Assembly (NCBI RefSeq): GCF_000013745.1 | Contig: NC_007925.1 | Span: forward strand, 3,844,001 to 3,908,000 | DNA length: 64,000 bases | Origin: Rhodopseudomonas_A palustris_F | GTDB lineage: Bacteria > Pseudomonadota > Alphaproteobacteria > Rhizobiales > Xanthobacteraceae | Reading direction: 5' to 3' | Part shown: piece by piece, positions 53,637-62,740 of the stretch | Layout of the letters: every line of letters starts with the position of its first letter | Numbering within the stretch: position 1 is the first letter of the stretch | Notes under the pieces: model-generated | The model's input: only the letters and a program-made list of their open reading frames with translations | Told to the model about the DNA's origin: nothing | The model's database searches: none | Made by a program: the position numbers and the translations under genes

Positions 53637-56009
53637 TTAGCTGACCGTCGCGCGAATCTGGTTGGCGGCAGCCACCATATTCATCAACGCCGGTTGGACT
53701 TCCTGCCATTTCCGGGTCTTCAGCCCACAATCCGGATTGATCCAAAGCTGATCATCCGCGAGCCTCAGACGGGCCAGCCTGAGCAGCTCGGTCATTTCCT
53801 CGACTTTCGGGACCCGCGGCGAATGAATGTCGTAGACGCCAGGACCGATTTCGTTCGGATAGCGATAGGTCTTGAAGGCGTCGAGCAGCTCCATCTTGGA
53901 GCGGGAGGTTTCGATCGAAATAACGTCCGCATCCATCGCGCCGATGGCATCGATGATATCATTGAACTCCGAATAGCACATATGGGTGTGGATCTGCGTC
54001 CTGTCCTTGACCCCGGACGAACAGATACGAAAACATTCCACGGCCCAGTCGAGATAGCTGCTCCACTCGCTGCGCCGCAGCGGCAGTCCTTCACGCAAGG
54101 CGGCCTCGTCGATTTGGATCATTTTGGCTCCGGCCGCTTCCAGATCGGCGACTTCATCGCGGATCGCCAACGCGATTTGCCGACAGGCCGCGCTACGGGG
54201 AATATCGTTCCGGACGAACGACCAGTTCAGGATCGTCACCGGCCCAGTCAGCATTCCCTTCACCGGCTTGGCCGTAAGCGATTGCGCAAATTGCCACCAT
54301 TCCACCGTCATCGGGCTGGGCCGGAAAACGTCGCCAAACAGGATCGGCGGCCGGACGCAGCGTGAACCGTAGCTCTGCACCCAACCATGCTCGGTGAAAG
54401 CGAAGCCGGCAAGTTGTTCACCGAAGTACTGCACCATGTCGTTGCGCTCGAACTCGCCATGCACAAGCACGTCGAGCCCGATCTCCTCCTGCCAACGAAT
54501 GGTGCGAGAAGTCTCCTCTCGGAGAAATGTCTTGTAGTCCGCGTCGCTGAGAGTTCCTTTGGCATGCGCGCCGCGTGCCACGCGCACCTCCTGGGTCTGT
54601 GGAAACGACCCGATTGTCGTGGTCGGAAATGCCGGAAGGTTGAATTCGCTTCGCTGGGTCCTGGCGCGCTGCTCAAAAGGACAGCTGCGCTTTGACATCG
54701 CCGGCGTCACGGCGGCGGCGCGTTCTACCACTTTGGCATCGTGGACCTTCGGAGATGCCTTCCGTGCCGCAGCGGCGGCGGCTGACGCCGCCAGTGCATC
54801 CTGCACAGAGCGGCGGCCGCCCGCGAGCGCCGCGCCGAGCGTCGCAAGCTCGGCCATCTTCTGAACCGAGAACGACAACCAGCTCTTGAGGTCCGGATCG
54901 ATCGCGGCCTCCTGATGCAGATCGACAGGAACATGCAGCATCGAACATGATGGCGCGATCTGGACTTGGTCTGCTCCCCGCTCGGCAACAATCGGCTCCA
55001 ACCAATCCAGCAGCGCCGGCAGGTCCGCGCGCCAGATGTTGCGGCCATCGATTACACCGAGCGACAGCACCAGATCGTCGTGGGCCTTGGCCAGAACATC
55101 ATCCAACTGATTGGGGGCGCGAACCAGATCGAGGTGCAGACCATCGACCGGCAACGACAGCGCCGCCTCGAGATTGTCTCCGAGCCCGCCGAAATAGGTT
55201 GCCAGCATGAACTTGAGTTGCGGCACCTCCGCGGTGAGAAACCCATAGGCGCGCTGAAGCGCGGCCCTGTCGGCATCATTGAGATCGAGCACCAGGCATG
55301 GCTCGTCGCATTGCACCCAGTCGGCCCCCTCCGCTGCAAGCTGCTGCAATACGCTGGCATAGACCGGCAGCAATCGGTCGAGCAACGACAGCGGATCGAG
55401 CGACAGATCCTTGCTCTTGCTCAACTTCAGAAATGTCACCGGTCCGAGCAGAACCGGCCGCGTGCGATGGCCGAGCGCCTTCGCTTCGCGATACTCTTCA
55501 ACTGGCTTCAGCGACGACAGCACGAACTGCTGATTGCTGGTCAGTTCCGGCACCATGAAATGGTAATTGGTGTCGAACCACTTCGTCATTTCCTGCGCCG
55601 GCATCCCCTCTGCATGGCCGTCGGCGTCATGCGCGCAAGCGAGGTCCACGGCGGCCGTTTGCGATCCACGCGCCATCGCAAAATAGGTCGCCAGAGAAAC
55701 CTGCCCACCCTTCCAACCATAGATATCAGGAATGGCGCCGACCATCACGCTGGTATCGAGCACCTGATCGTAAAAAGAAAAGTCATTCGATGGAATGACG
55801 TTGACGCCGAGTGACTTTTGTTGCGCCCAGTTGGCGGCGCGAAGTTTGGCTGCGGTCGCGGTCAGCGATTCCGCGTCGGTTTGACCGGCCCAATAGCGCT
55901 CCAGCGCAAATTTGAGTTCGCGGCGTGGACCCATCCTCGGCGTGCCGAGGGTTGCGACAGACAATGTGGAAGTAGACTTGGTTGAAGTAGATATGATCGA
56001 AGTAGACAT
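53637..56009 (-). CDS. metE: Cobalamin-independent methionine synthase
   Basis: This 790-residue enzyme transfers the methyl of 5-methyl-THF-glutamate to homocysteine without B12. The C-terminal zinc/substrate site has 'QIHTHMCYSEFNDIIDAIGA' and 'LWINPDCGLKTRKWQE'. The N-terminal half has 'VPELTSNQQFVLSSLKPVEE' and 'GADWVQCDEPCLVLDLND'. The first ~18 residues are an odd Ser/Thr/Ile run made by repeats of TCTACTTC-like words, not conserved in the family. A B12 riboswitch lies upstream, so it is made only when B12 is short. Confidence 0.96.
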   Translation of the reverse strand: MSTSIISTSTKSTSTLSVATLGTPRMGPRRELKFALERYWAGQTDAESLTATAAKLRAANWAQQKSLGVNVIPSNDFSFYDQVLDTSVMVGAIPDIYGWKGGQVSLATYFAMARGSQTAAVDLACAHDADGHAEGMPAQEMTKWFDTNYHFMVPELTSNQQFVLSSLKPVEEYREAKALGHRTRPVLLGPVTFLKLSKSKDLSLDPLSLLDRLLPVYASVLQQLAAEGADWVQCDEPCLVLDLNDADRAALQRAYGFLTAEVPQLKFMLATYFGGLGDNLEAALSLPVDGLHLDLVRAPNQLDDVLAKAHDDLVLSLGVIDGRNIWRADLPALLDWLEPIVAERGADQVQIAPSCSMLHVPVDLHQEAAIDPDLKSWLSFSVQKMAELATLGAALAGGRRSVQDALAASAAAAAARKASPKVHDAKVVERAAAVTPAMSKRSCPFEQRARTQRSEFNLPAFPTTTIGSFPQTQEVRVARGAHAKGTLSDADYKTFLREETSRTIRWQEEIGLDVLVHGEFERNDMVQYFGEQLAGFAFTEHGWVQSYGSRCVRPPILFGDVFRPSPMTVEWWQFAQSLTAKPVKGMLTGPVTILNWSFVRNDIPRSAACRQIALAIRDEVADLEAAGAKMIQIDEAALREGLPLRRSEWSSYLDWAVECFRICSSGVKDRTQIHTHMCYSEFNDIIDAIGAMDADVISIETSRSKMELLDAFKTYRYPNEIGPGVYDIHSPRVPKVEEMTELLRLARLRLADDQLWINPDCGLKTRKWQEVQPALMNMVAAANQIRATVS

Positions 56010-56134
56010 GGCTTGAACCCCAAGAGATTGGGGGCAAAAGGCCGAAGTGACACGTCGGACCCCGGACGGACATTCGCCGCCTCGGGCTCGATCGCACCAC
56101 CGGGACACCCCGCCCGTGGACGTTGCATTTCATC

Positions 56135-56330
56135 GTGGCAGGTCTCCTGGCTCACGGGTCAACGCTGCTGTCCGGCCTTCCCGAAACCTGATCGGTCTCA
56201 GTGACATTATTGGACAGCGGCTCGCCGCTTACAGTTGCGGGGGCAGCACCGGCCTTGGCTTGCGCCGCACCGGCTTCCCTCTTAGCTCCGGGCACGACTT
56301 GCCCGGAGAACCACGATGGCTAACTTATGA
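56135..56330 (-). ncRNA. Cobalamin (B12) riboswitch 2, upstream of metE
   Basis: On the minus strand it has 'GGGAAGCCGGTGCGGCGCAA', 'GGTGCTGCCCCCGCAACTGT' and 'AAGCGGCGAGCC', and ends in the B12 box 'AGCCAGGAGACCTGCC' (56152–56137), about 128 bases before the metE start. B12 control of metE by such riboswitches is well known in alphaproteobacteria. Confidence 0.95.
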
Positions 56331-56435
56331 AGCAGCTTCCCTCGATCGGTCAACCTTCAACTTGTGCGGCCGCAGCCTTGGTCATCTGACCATCACAGCA
56401 GCGGCAGTTGAACGGCGGAGATCTCCTGTCCCGGT

Positions 56436-57056
56436 CTACGATCGCTGCGCAATGCCGCGTCGATGATGGGCGTCGCGCAGCGAGTACAGACAACCGCAAT
56501 AGGATTGCTGGTAGAATTTCTCACGCTTGGCGATCTCCACGGCCCGCGCCGAGCCTCCAGCCTTGCGCCAGTTGTGATCCCAATAGACCAAGCCATCATA
56601 GCGCGACACGGCGCGTTTTCCGCTTGCGACGACCTGCGCAAAATCCTTCCACCGCGATATGCCGAGCGAACTGGTGATGACTGAAAAGCCGTGCTCATAC
56701 GCATAGAGCGCGGTTCGCTCGAGCCTCATGTCGAAGCAAATGCTGCAACGCTCGCCACGTTCCGGCTCGCATTCCAGTCCTTTGGTTCGTGCCAGCCAGA
56801 GAGCATCGTCGTAATCCGCGTCCACGAACGCGACGCCATGCCGGGCGGCAAATCGTGCATTTTCATCCTTGCGCAGAAGGTATTCGCGCTCGGGATGGAT
56901 GTTCGGATTGTAAAAGAACACGGTGTAGTCGATGCCAGCGGCCAGCATCGCTTCCATTACTTCGCCCGAACACGGCGCGCAGCACGAATGCAGCAGCACC
57001 TTGGCATGGCCCGCCGGCAGCGATAGCGCCGGCCTCCTCACCTCGTTCATTGCCAT
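56436..57056 (-). CDS. queH: Epoxyqueuosine reductase QueH
   Basis: This 206-residue iron–sulfur enzyme carries out the last step of queuosine tRNA modification in organisms without QueG. Cys-rich motifs are 'VLLHSCCAPCSGEVMEAML', 'ERGERCSICFDMRLERTALY' and the C-terminal 'KFYQQSYCGCLYSLRD'. These hold the adjacent Cys pair and the 4Fe-4S ligands seen in the DUF208/QueH family. It lies between prpB and riboswitch 2 on the same strand, 21 bases after prpB. Confidence 0.9.
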   Translation of the reverse strand: MAMNEVRRPALSLPAGHAKVLLHSCCAPCSGEVMEAMLAAGIDYTVFFYNPNIHPEREYLLRKDENARFAARHGVAFVDADYDDALWLARTKGLECEPERGERCSICFDMRLERTALYAYEHGFSVITSSLGISRWKDFAQVVASGKRAVSRYDGLVYWDHNWRKAGGSARAVEIAKREKFYQQSYCGCLYSLRDAHHRRGIAQRS

Positions 57057-57077
57057 CCGCGACCAGAGGTAGAGCGA

Positions 57078-57998
57078 TCACCTCGGCAACGGCGCCTCCG
57101 GAATGATGGTCTGAACGATGCTGGCATCGAGCGCCTCGTAGTCCTGCAGTCCGATCGTCGCATATAGTTCCGCCCTGGTCTGCATCTGCTCGACGACGTA
57201 TTGGGTGCCGCCGTCGCGTTTGATCGCCGCATATAACGCCTCCTGGGCCTTGTTCGCAACGCGGAGCGATGACACGGGCCAGATCACCATGCGATACCCC
57301 ATGCCTTCAAATTCCGCCGCCGTAAAGAACGGCGTCTTGCCGAACTCGGTCATGTTGGCGAGCAGCGGAACGCCGGGCATGCGGCGCGCAAATTCCCGCA
57401 GCATGTCGGCGGACGTCAGCGCTTCCGGAAAGATCGCGTCGGCGCCAGCCTCGCGATACAGCTTGGCCCGCGCCACGGCCCCGTCCATTCCCTCGCTCGC
57501 CGCCGCGTCGGTCCGTGCGATGACATAGAGATGGCGCCGCGCTCTGACGGCCGCGGCGACCTTCGCGGCCATGTCGCGCGGATCGGCCAGTCTTTTGTCG
57601 TTCAGATGCCCGCACTTCTTCGGCAGCAACTGGTCTTCGATATGGACCGCTGCCGCTCCGGCGTCTTCAAAGCTCCTCACCATATTCATCACGTTGAGGG
57701 TTTCGCCGTAGCCAGTGTCGCCATCGACCAGGACCGGAAGTCCGCTCGCTCGCGAGACCTGACGGACGAAGAAGGCCACCTCCTCCACCGATATGATGCC
57801 GAGGTCCGGCAGCCCCATCGACGCCGTCATGGCGGCTCCAGAGAGATACACCGCCGCGAACCCGGCATCGCGCGCCTGCAGCGCCGCCATGCCATTATGG
57901 GTCCCCGGGATGCGCAGAATGCCGGGATGATTCAGCAAATCCCGGAAGCGAATTCCGGCGGGCTGCTCCGGCACATTCGCTCCGATGAGGTAAGTCAT
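57078..57998 (-). CDS. prpB: Methylisocitrate lyase
   Basis: This 306-residue enzyme splits 2-methylisocitrate to pyruvate and succinate, the last step of the methylcitrate cycle. Motifs visible include 'VYLSGAAMTASMGLPDLGII', the catalytic loop 'HIEDQLLPKKCGHLNDKRLA' (KKCGH) and 'IARTDAAASEGMDGAVAR'. It lies nine bases after prpC in the same operon. Confidence 0.95.
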   Translation of the reverse strand: MTYLIGANVPEQPAGIRFRDLLNHPGILRIPGTHNGMAALQARDAGFAAVYLSGAAMTASMGLPDLGIISVEEVAFFVRQVSRASGLPVLVDGDTGYGETLNVMNMVRSFEDAGAAAVHIEDQLLPKKCGHLNDKRLADPRDMAAKVAAAVRARRHLYVIARTDAAASEGMDGAVARAKLYREAGADAIFPEALTSADMLREFARRMPGVPLLANMTEFGKTPFFTAAEFEGMGYRMVIWPVSSLRVANKAQEALYAAIKRDGGTQYVVEQMQTRAELYATIGLQDYEALDASIVQTIIPEAPLPR

Positions 57999-58007
57999 TA
58001 TCTTTCC

Positions 58008-59180
58008 TTATGCTAGGTAGGTCGCCAGTGCAGCGGCGCCGCGATGTTCCAGCGGCACGAACGCCTGATTTTCGGGACCGATGTAGTTCGCCGCCGGTCG
58101 AATGATCTTGTTGTCCAGCCGTTGCTCGATCACATGCGCAGCCCAACCGGACGTCCGGGAGATCACGAACAACGGCGTAAACATCGCCGTGGGTATTCCC
58201 ATCGCGTGATACGATACCGCACTGAACCAATCGAGATTGGCAAACATCTTCTTGCTTTCGCCCATCACCGCCTCGATCCGCTCGGCAATCTCGTACATGC
58301 GCGTGCTGCCATTCTCAACGCTGAGCTGACGCGCAACGTCCTTGATGACCCTGTTGCGCGGATCAGCGACCGTGTAGACCGGATGGCCAAACCCGATCAC
58401 CACTTCTTTTCCGGCGATCCGACGCCTGATATCGGCTTCCGCCTCATCGGCGCTGCCGTAGCGCTTCTGGATTTCGAAAGCGTGCTCGTTGGCGCCGCCG
58501 TGTTTCGGACCGCGCAACGCGCCGATCGCGCCGGTGACGGCGGAATACATGTCGGCTCCGGTCCCTGCGATCGATCGCGCCGTGAATGTCGACGCATTGA
58601 ATTCATGTTCGGCATAGAGGATCAGCGACCTGTGCATCGCCCGCTCATGCGCGGCGGACGGCTTGCGCCCATGCAGGAGATGCAGGAAATGCGACCCGAT
58701 CGACGCGTCGTCGGTTTCGACGTTGACGCGGCGTCCGTGATGCGAATAGTGATGCCAATATAGCAACATCGACCCGAGCGACGCCAGCAGCCGGTCGGCG
58801 ATGTCCCGTGCGCCGGGGGCGTTGTGGTCGTGCGCCTCCGGCAGCACGCAACCGAGCGCCGAAACCCCGCTGCGTAGCACGTCCATCGGATGGGCGGCGG
58901 CCGGAAGCAGCTCGAGGGTGCGCGCCACGCTGACGGGGAGCCCGCGCAGCGCTGCAAGTTTTGCTTTGTAGCTGCGCAACTCCGACACGGTCGGCAGACC
59001 GCCATGGATCAGCAGGTAGGCCACCTCTTCGAATTCGCAGCCATCGGCGAGGTCGCCGATGTCGTAGCCCCGATATTTCAGGTCATTGCCGGTCCGTCCG
59101 ACCGTGCACAACGCCGTATTGCCCGCGATCACGCCAGACAGCGCGACCGACTTTTTGGGCGGAGGTTTGACATCCGTCAT
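58008..59180 (-). CDS. prpC: 2-methylcitrate synthase
   Basis: This 390-residue citrate-synthase-fold enzyme condenses propionyl-CoA with oxaloacetate. It has 'TVGRTGNDLKYRGYDIGDLA', 'EHEFNASTFTARSIAGTGAD' with the first catalytic His, 'GPKHGGANEHAF' and 'IGFGHPVYTVADPRNRVIKD', typical of PrpC. AAGGAG before ATG 59180 fixes the start, which overlaps the prpD stop (ATGA). Confidence 0.95.
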   Translation of the reverse strand: MTDVKPPPKKSVALSGVIAGNTALCTVGRTGNDLKYRGYDIGDLADGCEFEEVAYLLIHGGLPTVSELRSYKAKLAALRGLPVSVARTLELLPAAAHPMDVLRSGVSALGCVLPEAHDHNAPGARDIADRLLASLGSMLLYWHHYSHHGRRVNVETDDASIGSHFLHLLHGRKPSAAHERAMHRSLILYAEHEFNASTFTARSIAGTGADMYSAVTGAIGALRGPKHGGANEHAFEIQKRYGSADEAEADIRRRIAGKEVVIGFGHPVYTVADPRNRVIKDVARQLSVENGSTRMYEIAERIEAVMGESKKMFANLDWFSAVSYHAMGIPTAMFTPLFVISRTSGWAAHVIEQRLDNKIIRPAANYIGPENQAFVPLEHRGAAALATYLA

Positions 59181-60742
59181 GGTCTGCTGGCTCCTTGAAA
59201 ACGCCACGGCTCTGACTTGCGCTGCCCCGGGTTTGGCCAATCAAAGATGCCGTGCGCATTGGCCGATTCCAGCAATTCAGGCGCGACGGCAAAGCTCAGA
59301 TCGCCGAGCTCTCCGGCCGGCAACAACGTCAACCGTTCGGCCGCCGCGAGAAAGCGATCCTGTTCCGGCCGCGCGATGACGCGATCCGCCAAAGTACGGA
59401 ATTTTTCAACGTAGTCGGCTCGCCGGAACGGCCGCGCCCCGAGCGGGTGGGCGTCGGCCAGCGCGATCGTATCGCTGATCTCCGACCCATCATTGCGGGT
59501 GACCACGACCCGGCCGCCAAACGCCTTCAGCTCCGGATCGTGGCTATGATAACGACGCGTCCATTCCGGATCTTCGACCGTCGAAATCTTGTGCCACAGT
59601 GCAACCGTCGATGCGCGCGTGGCACGCTGCGGCGCGTATGACCTCTCGTGATGCCAACTGCCATCTTCGAGCGCGACAGCGAAAATGTACATGATCGAAT
59701 GGTCGAGCGTTTCGCGGCTGGCATTCGGATCCATCTTCTGAGGATCGTTGGCGCCGGTGCCGATCACATTGTGGGTGTGATGGCTGGTGTGGATCACGAT
59801 GCTGTCGATCTTCGACAGATCGCCGATCCTCGGGCCGAGCCGCCGCGCCAGATCGATCAGCGCCTGACTCTGGTATTCCGCCGAATGCTGCTTGGTGTAG
59901 GTGTCAAGAATGGCCCGCTTCAGCTCCCCGCGCTCGGGAAGCGGAACGACGTATTCCGCTTGTGGACCGCCGAGCAGCCACGCGATGAACCCGTCTTCGC
60001 CTTCGTACGCAGGTGACGGCGCGCCCTCGCCGCGCATCGCACGATCGACCGCCTCGACCGCCATCTTGCCGGCAAATGCCGGGGCGTAGGCCTTCCAGCT
60101 GGAGATCTCGCCTTTCCGCGATTGTCGCGTCGTGGTGGTGACGTGCAGCGCCTGCTGCACCGCCTGATAGATGATCTCGGTCGGCAAACCGAGCAACGCG
60201 CCGATTCCCGCGGCGGCGGAAGGACCGAGATGGGCGATGTGATCGATCTTGTGCTCGTGCAGGCAGATGCCTTTCACAAGATCGACCTGGATTTCATAGG
60301 CCGTGGCCAACCCTCGCACCAAATCGGCCCCTGAGCGCCCGCAGTGCTGCGCGACCGCGAGCAGTGGCGGAATATTGTCGCCTGGATGCGAGTAGTCGGC
60401 GGCCAGAAAGGTGTCGTGAAAATCCAGTTCACGCACCGCGACGCCGTTGGCCCAGGCTGCCCATTCCGGGGAGACCCGATACGATCGGCTGAGACCGAAC
60501 ACCGTGGCCCCGGGCTTGGAAGGATGTGCCTCGGCCTGCGACCGCGCGCTGATGACCGGGCGTCGCGCCAGCGACGCTGCTGCAACCGCGGCGTTGTCGA
60601 TGATCCGATTGCCGATCATCTCGGCGACGTCGGTTTCGACCGCCACCGGATCGCAGGCGACGTCCGCGATCTTCCAAGCCAGCTGATCGGCGCGGGGAAG
60701 ATGTTCGGTGGATCTGAAGGTACGAACGCCGTGCTGCTTCAA
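59177..60742 (-). CDS. prpD: 2-methylcitrate dehydratase
   Basis: This 521-residue iron-independent dehydratase makes 2-methyl-cis-aconitate. It has N-terminal 'STEHLPRADQLAWKIADVAC', 'GVAVRELDFHDTFLAADYSH' and 'DHIAHLGPSAAAGIGALLGL', and later 'VIHTSHHTHNVIGTGANDPQ' and 'DHSIMYIFAVALEDGSWHHE'. The start is a TTG (60742) that overlaps the thioesterase stop (TTGA), so translation is coupled. No ATG occurs until well inside the domain. Confidence 0.93.
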   Translation of the reverse strand: MKQHGVRTFRSTEHLPRADQLAWKIADVACDPVAVETDVAEMIGNRIIDNAAVAAASLARRPVISARSQAEAHPSKPGATVFGLSRSYRVSPEWAAWANGVAVRELDFHDTFLAADYSHPGDNIPPLLAVAQHCGRSGADLVRGLATAYEIQVDLVKGICLHEHKIDHIAHLGPSAAAGIGALLGLPTEIIYQAVQQALHVTTTTRQSRKGEISSWKAYAPAFAGKMAVEAVDRAMRGEGAPSPAYEGEDGFIAWLLGGPQAEYVVPLPERGELKRAILDTYTKQHSAEYQSQALIDLARRLGPRIGDLSKIDSIVIHTSHHTHNVIGTGANDPQKMDPNASRETLDHSIMYIFAVALEDGSWHHERSYAPQRATRASTVALWHKISTVEDPEWTRRYHSHDPELKAFGGRVVVTRNDGSEISDTIALADAHPLGARPFRRADYVEKFRTLADRVIARPEQDRFLAAAERLTLLPAGELGDLSFAVAPELLESANAHGIFDWPNPGQRKSEPWRFQGASRP

Positions 60743-61170
60743 GAGACGAATTCCTTTTCGGTTGGATTCGATTTGGCTTTGGATGTGATCGGCACCGGTC
60801 TGCCACGCTGATCGACGGCAACCATTTCAAATGTTCCGCGCACGGCGGATCGCCGCAGCCCGGTGAGCAGATCCTCGCGGATCATTTCCACTGAGACGGT
60901 CATCGAACATCGCCCGACCCGCTCGACGCGCGCCACGAGTTCGACGATTTCACCGACCCGGATCGGTTCGTGAAACGCGATCTTGTCGGACGTCGCCATC
61001 ACGACGCTGGCCCGCGCCCGACGGGTGGCGGCGACAAAGGCCGCCTTTCCCATCAGGCTGAGCGCGTTGCCGCCGAACAGCGTGCCATAGTGATTGGCCT
61101 GCTCCGGAAACACCATTTCAACGAACCGGGTTTCAGGCGGATATTCGATCGGTAACGTGGCCTGTCGCAT
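60739..61170 (-). CDS. Hotdog-fold acyl-CoA thioesterase (YciA-like)
   Basis: This 143-residue thioesterase has 'EMVFPEQANHYGTLFGGNAL' (catalytic N/H-xx-GxxxGG), 'AFVAATRRARASVVMATSDK' and 'FHEPIRVGEIVELVARVERV', matching YciA/Acot hotdog enzymes. It is the first gene of the prp operon, so it may release CoA from excess propionyl- or methylcitryl-CoA. A longer upstream frame overlaps the scfR promoter and is not used. Confidence 0.88.
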   Translation of the reverse strand: MRQATLPIEYPPETRFVEMVFPEQANHYGTLFGGNALSLMGKAAFVAATRRARASVVMATSDKIAFHEPIRVGEIVELVARVERVGRCSMTVSVEMIREDLLTGLRRSAVRGTFEMVAVDQRGRPVPITSKAKSNPTEKEFVS

Positions 61171-61309
61171 TTTTCCGCCCTGGTCGCTTGTGCTTGCGAT
61201 GCACTTTGCAATATCTACTAATGCCACAGACTGAGAAGTGCTGAATTGGCGTAGTTTAGCGAAGCCTCGGCCTGCGGCTTGCGAAGTTTGCGAAGTTTGC
61301 GAAGGCGAT
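61171..61309. promoter_or_regulatory. Divergent promoter of the prp operon and scfR
   Basis: This 139-base intergenic region contains the promoters in both directions. TTGCAAAG-type words occur on the minus strand near 61205, TTAGCGAAG near 61257, and the TTGCGAAGT triplet near scfR. The recurrence suggests several ScfR/PrpR sites covering both genes. Confidence 0.55.
61279..61305. promoter_or_regulatory. Three tandem 9-bp TTGCGAAGT repeats
   Basis: TTGCGAAGT occurs twice in perfect tandem and a third time as TTGCGAAGG, immediately before the scfR ATG, so the last repeat includes the ribosome site. PrpR-type regulators bind TTTGCAAA-like motifs, so this is a likely autoregulatory operator. 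Binding there would also block translation start. Confidence 0.65.
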
Positions 61310-62725
61310 ATGAAAAAGACCTTTCTCGGAGTCCGGTTGAAACGGCTGCGTGAGGAGCATCGCCTGACCCAGGCCGCGCTCGCCGCCAAGCTTGGTATTT
61401 CGCTGAGTTACCTCAACCAGTTGGAGAATAATCAGCGACCGCTCACGCTTCCGGTGGCGCTGGCGTTGAACAAGACGTTCGGACTCGACATCCAGTCTTT
61501 TTCAGAGGACGACGAAGCGCGTTTGATTGCCGATTTGCGCGAGGCGGTTGCCGATCCCGCCTTGGGCGAAACCATCGCCACCTCCGATCTGCGCGAACTG
61601 GCACTCAATATGCCGGCGATCGGTCGGACGCTGGTTGCGCTGTCGCAGAGATATCGCCAAGCCATCGAGCAGTCCGCGGCGCTCTCCGCCCGGCTCGGGG
61701 AGGATCGCCAGGCCGCTTCGGCGATTCTGCCTTCGACCCCGTTCGAGGAGGTCCGCGATTTCTTCTATGCCCAGCATAACTACATTCCCGAACTCGACGA
61801 AGCCGCCGAGGCAATCGCCTTGCGAATGAACCTGCCGCCCGGACGGATGGCGCCCGCTCTGTCGTCTTTTCTCGAAGATCGCGGCATGACGATATTGATC
61901 GGCGGCTCCACCGAATCCGGTCTGCAGCGGGAGTTTGATCGGCAAACCCGCACCGTGCGGCTGTCGTCGAGCCTTCACCCCGGACAGCAAGCTTTCCAAT
62001 TGGCAACCCACATCGCTTTTCTCGATTTCGACGACGCCATCCGTTCAATCGTCAGCAACGCAGCATTCACCAGCGACGAATCGCGTGGCCTCGCGCGGAT
62101 CGGGCTCGCGCATTATTTCGCGGGCGCGCTGGTGTTGCCCTACTCGGCGTTCCTCCAAGAGGCGCAGCGCCGCCGTTACGATATCGAATTGCTCGGCCAC
62201 ACTTTCGGCGTCGGATTTGAAACCGCGTGCCATCGCTTGAGTACCTTGCAGCGCCACAATGCCCGGGGCGTCCCGTTCTTCTTCATTCGCGTCGATCGGG
62301 CCGGCAATATTTCGAAACGTCAATCCGCGACCGACTTTCATTTTTCGCGGGTCGGCGGCACCTGTCCGCTGTGGAACGTCTATGAAGCCTTCGCCTGTCC
62401 TGGACGAATCCTCACCCAGTTGGCGCGAATGCCGGACGGGCGAACCTACCTTTGGATCGCCCGCACGGTGTCGCATAGCCAGGGCGGCTATCGGGCGCCC
62501 GGGAAAACCTTCGCGGTGGCACTCGGCTGCGACGTCCGCCATGCCGGTAGCGTCGTCTATTCGGAGGGACTCGACATCGATCCGGCAATCGCGACGCCGA
62601 TCGGCATGGGCTGCAAGGTCTGCGAACGGCCGAATTGTCCCCAGCGGGCCTTCCCGCCGATTGGTCATGCGCTCAACGTCGATGAGACGCGCGCGCATTT
62701 TGCCCCCTACGCGACCTCGTCTTGA
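61310..62725 (+). CDS. Short-chain fatty acyl-CoA regulator (ScfR/PrpR type)
   Basis: This 471-residue regulator has an N-terminal Xre HTH ('LKRLREEHRLTQAALAAKLG', 'SLSYLNQLENNQRPLTLPVA'), a middle IrrE/ImmA-like domain ('LATHIAFLDFDDAIRSIVSN', 'RIGLAHYFAGALVLPYSAFL') and a C-terminal DUF2083 part ending in a Cys pair 'GCKVCERPNCPQRAFPPIGH'. These are the hallmarks of PrpR/ScfR regulators of propionyl-CoA genes. It is divergent from the prp operon. ATG 61310 is preceded by GAAGG. Confidence 0.92.
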   Translation: MKKTFLGVRLKRLREEHRLTQAALAAKLGISLSYLNQLENNQRPLTLPVALALNKTFGLDIQSFSEDDEARLIADLREAVADPALGETIATSDLRELALNMPAIGRTLVALSQRYRQAIEQSAALSARLGEDRQAASAILPSTPFEEVRDFFYAQHNYIPELDEAAEAIALRMNLPPGRMAPALSSFLEDRGMTILIGGSTESGLQREFDRQTRTVRLSSSLHPGQQAFQLATHIAFLDFDDAIRSIVSNAAFTSDESRGLARIGLAHYFAGALVLPYSAFLQEAQRRRYDIELLGHTFGVGFETACHRLSTLQRHNARGVPFFFIRVDRAGNISKRQSATDFHFSRVGGTCPLWNVYEAFACPGRILTQLARMPDGRTYLWIARTVSHSQGGYRAPGKTFAVALGCDVRHAGSVVYSEGLDIDPAIATPIGMGCKVCERPNCPQRAFPPIGHALNVDETRAHFAPYATSS

Positions 62726-62740
62726 GACGTTGAACGCTGC

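Noticed and set aside
53639..54365. Plus-strand frames opposite metE
   Set aside because: They are antisense shadows caused by high GC in the third codon position; metE fully explains the region.
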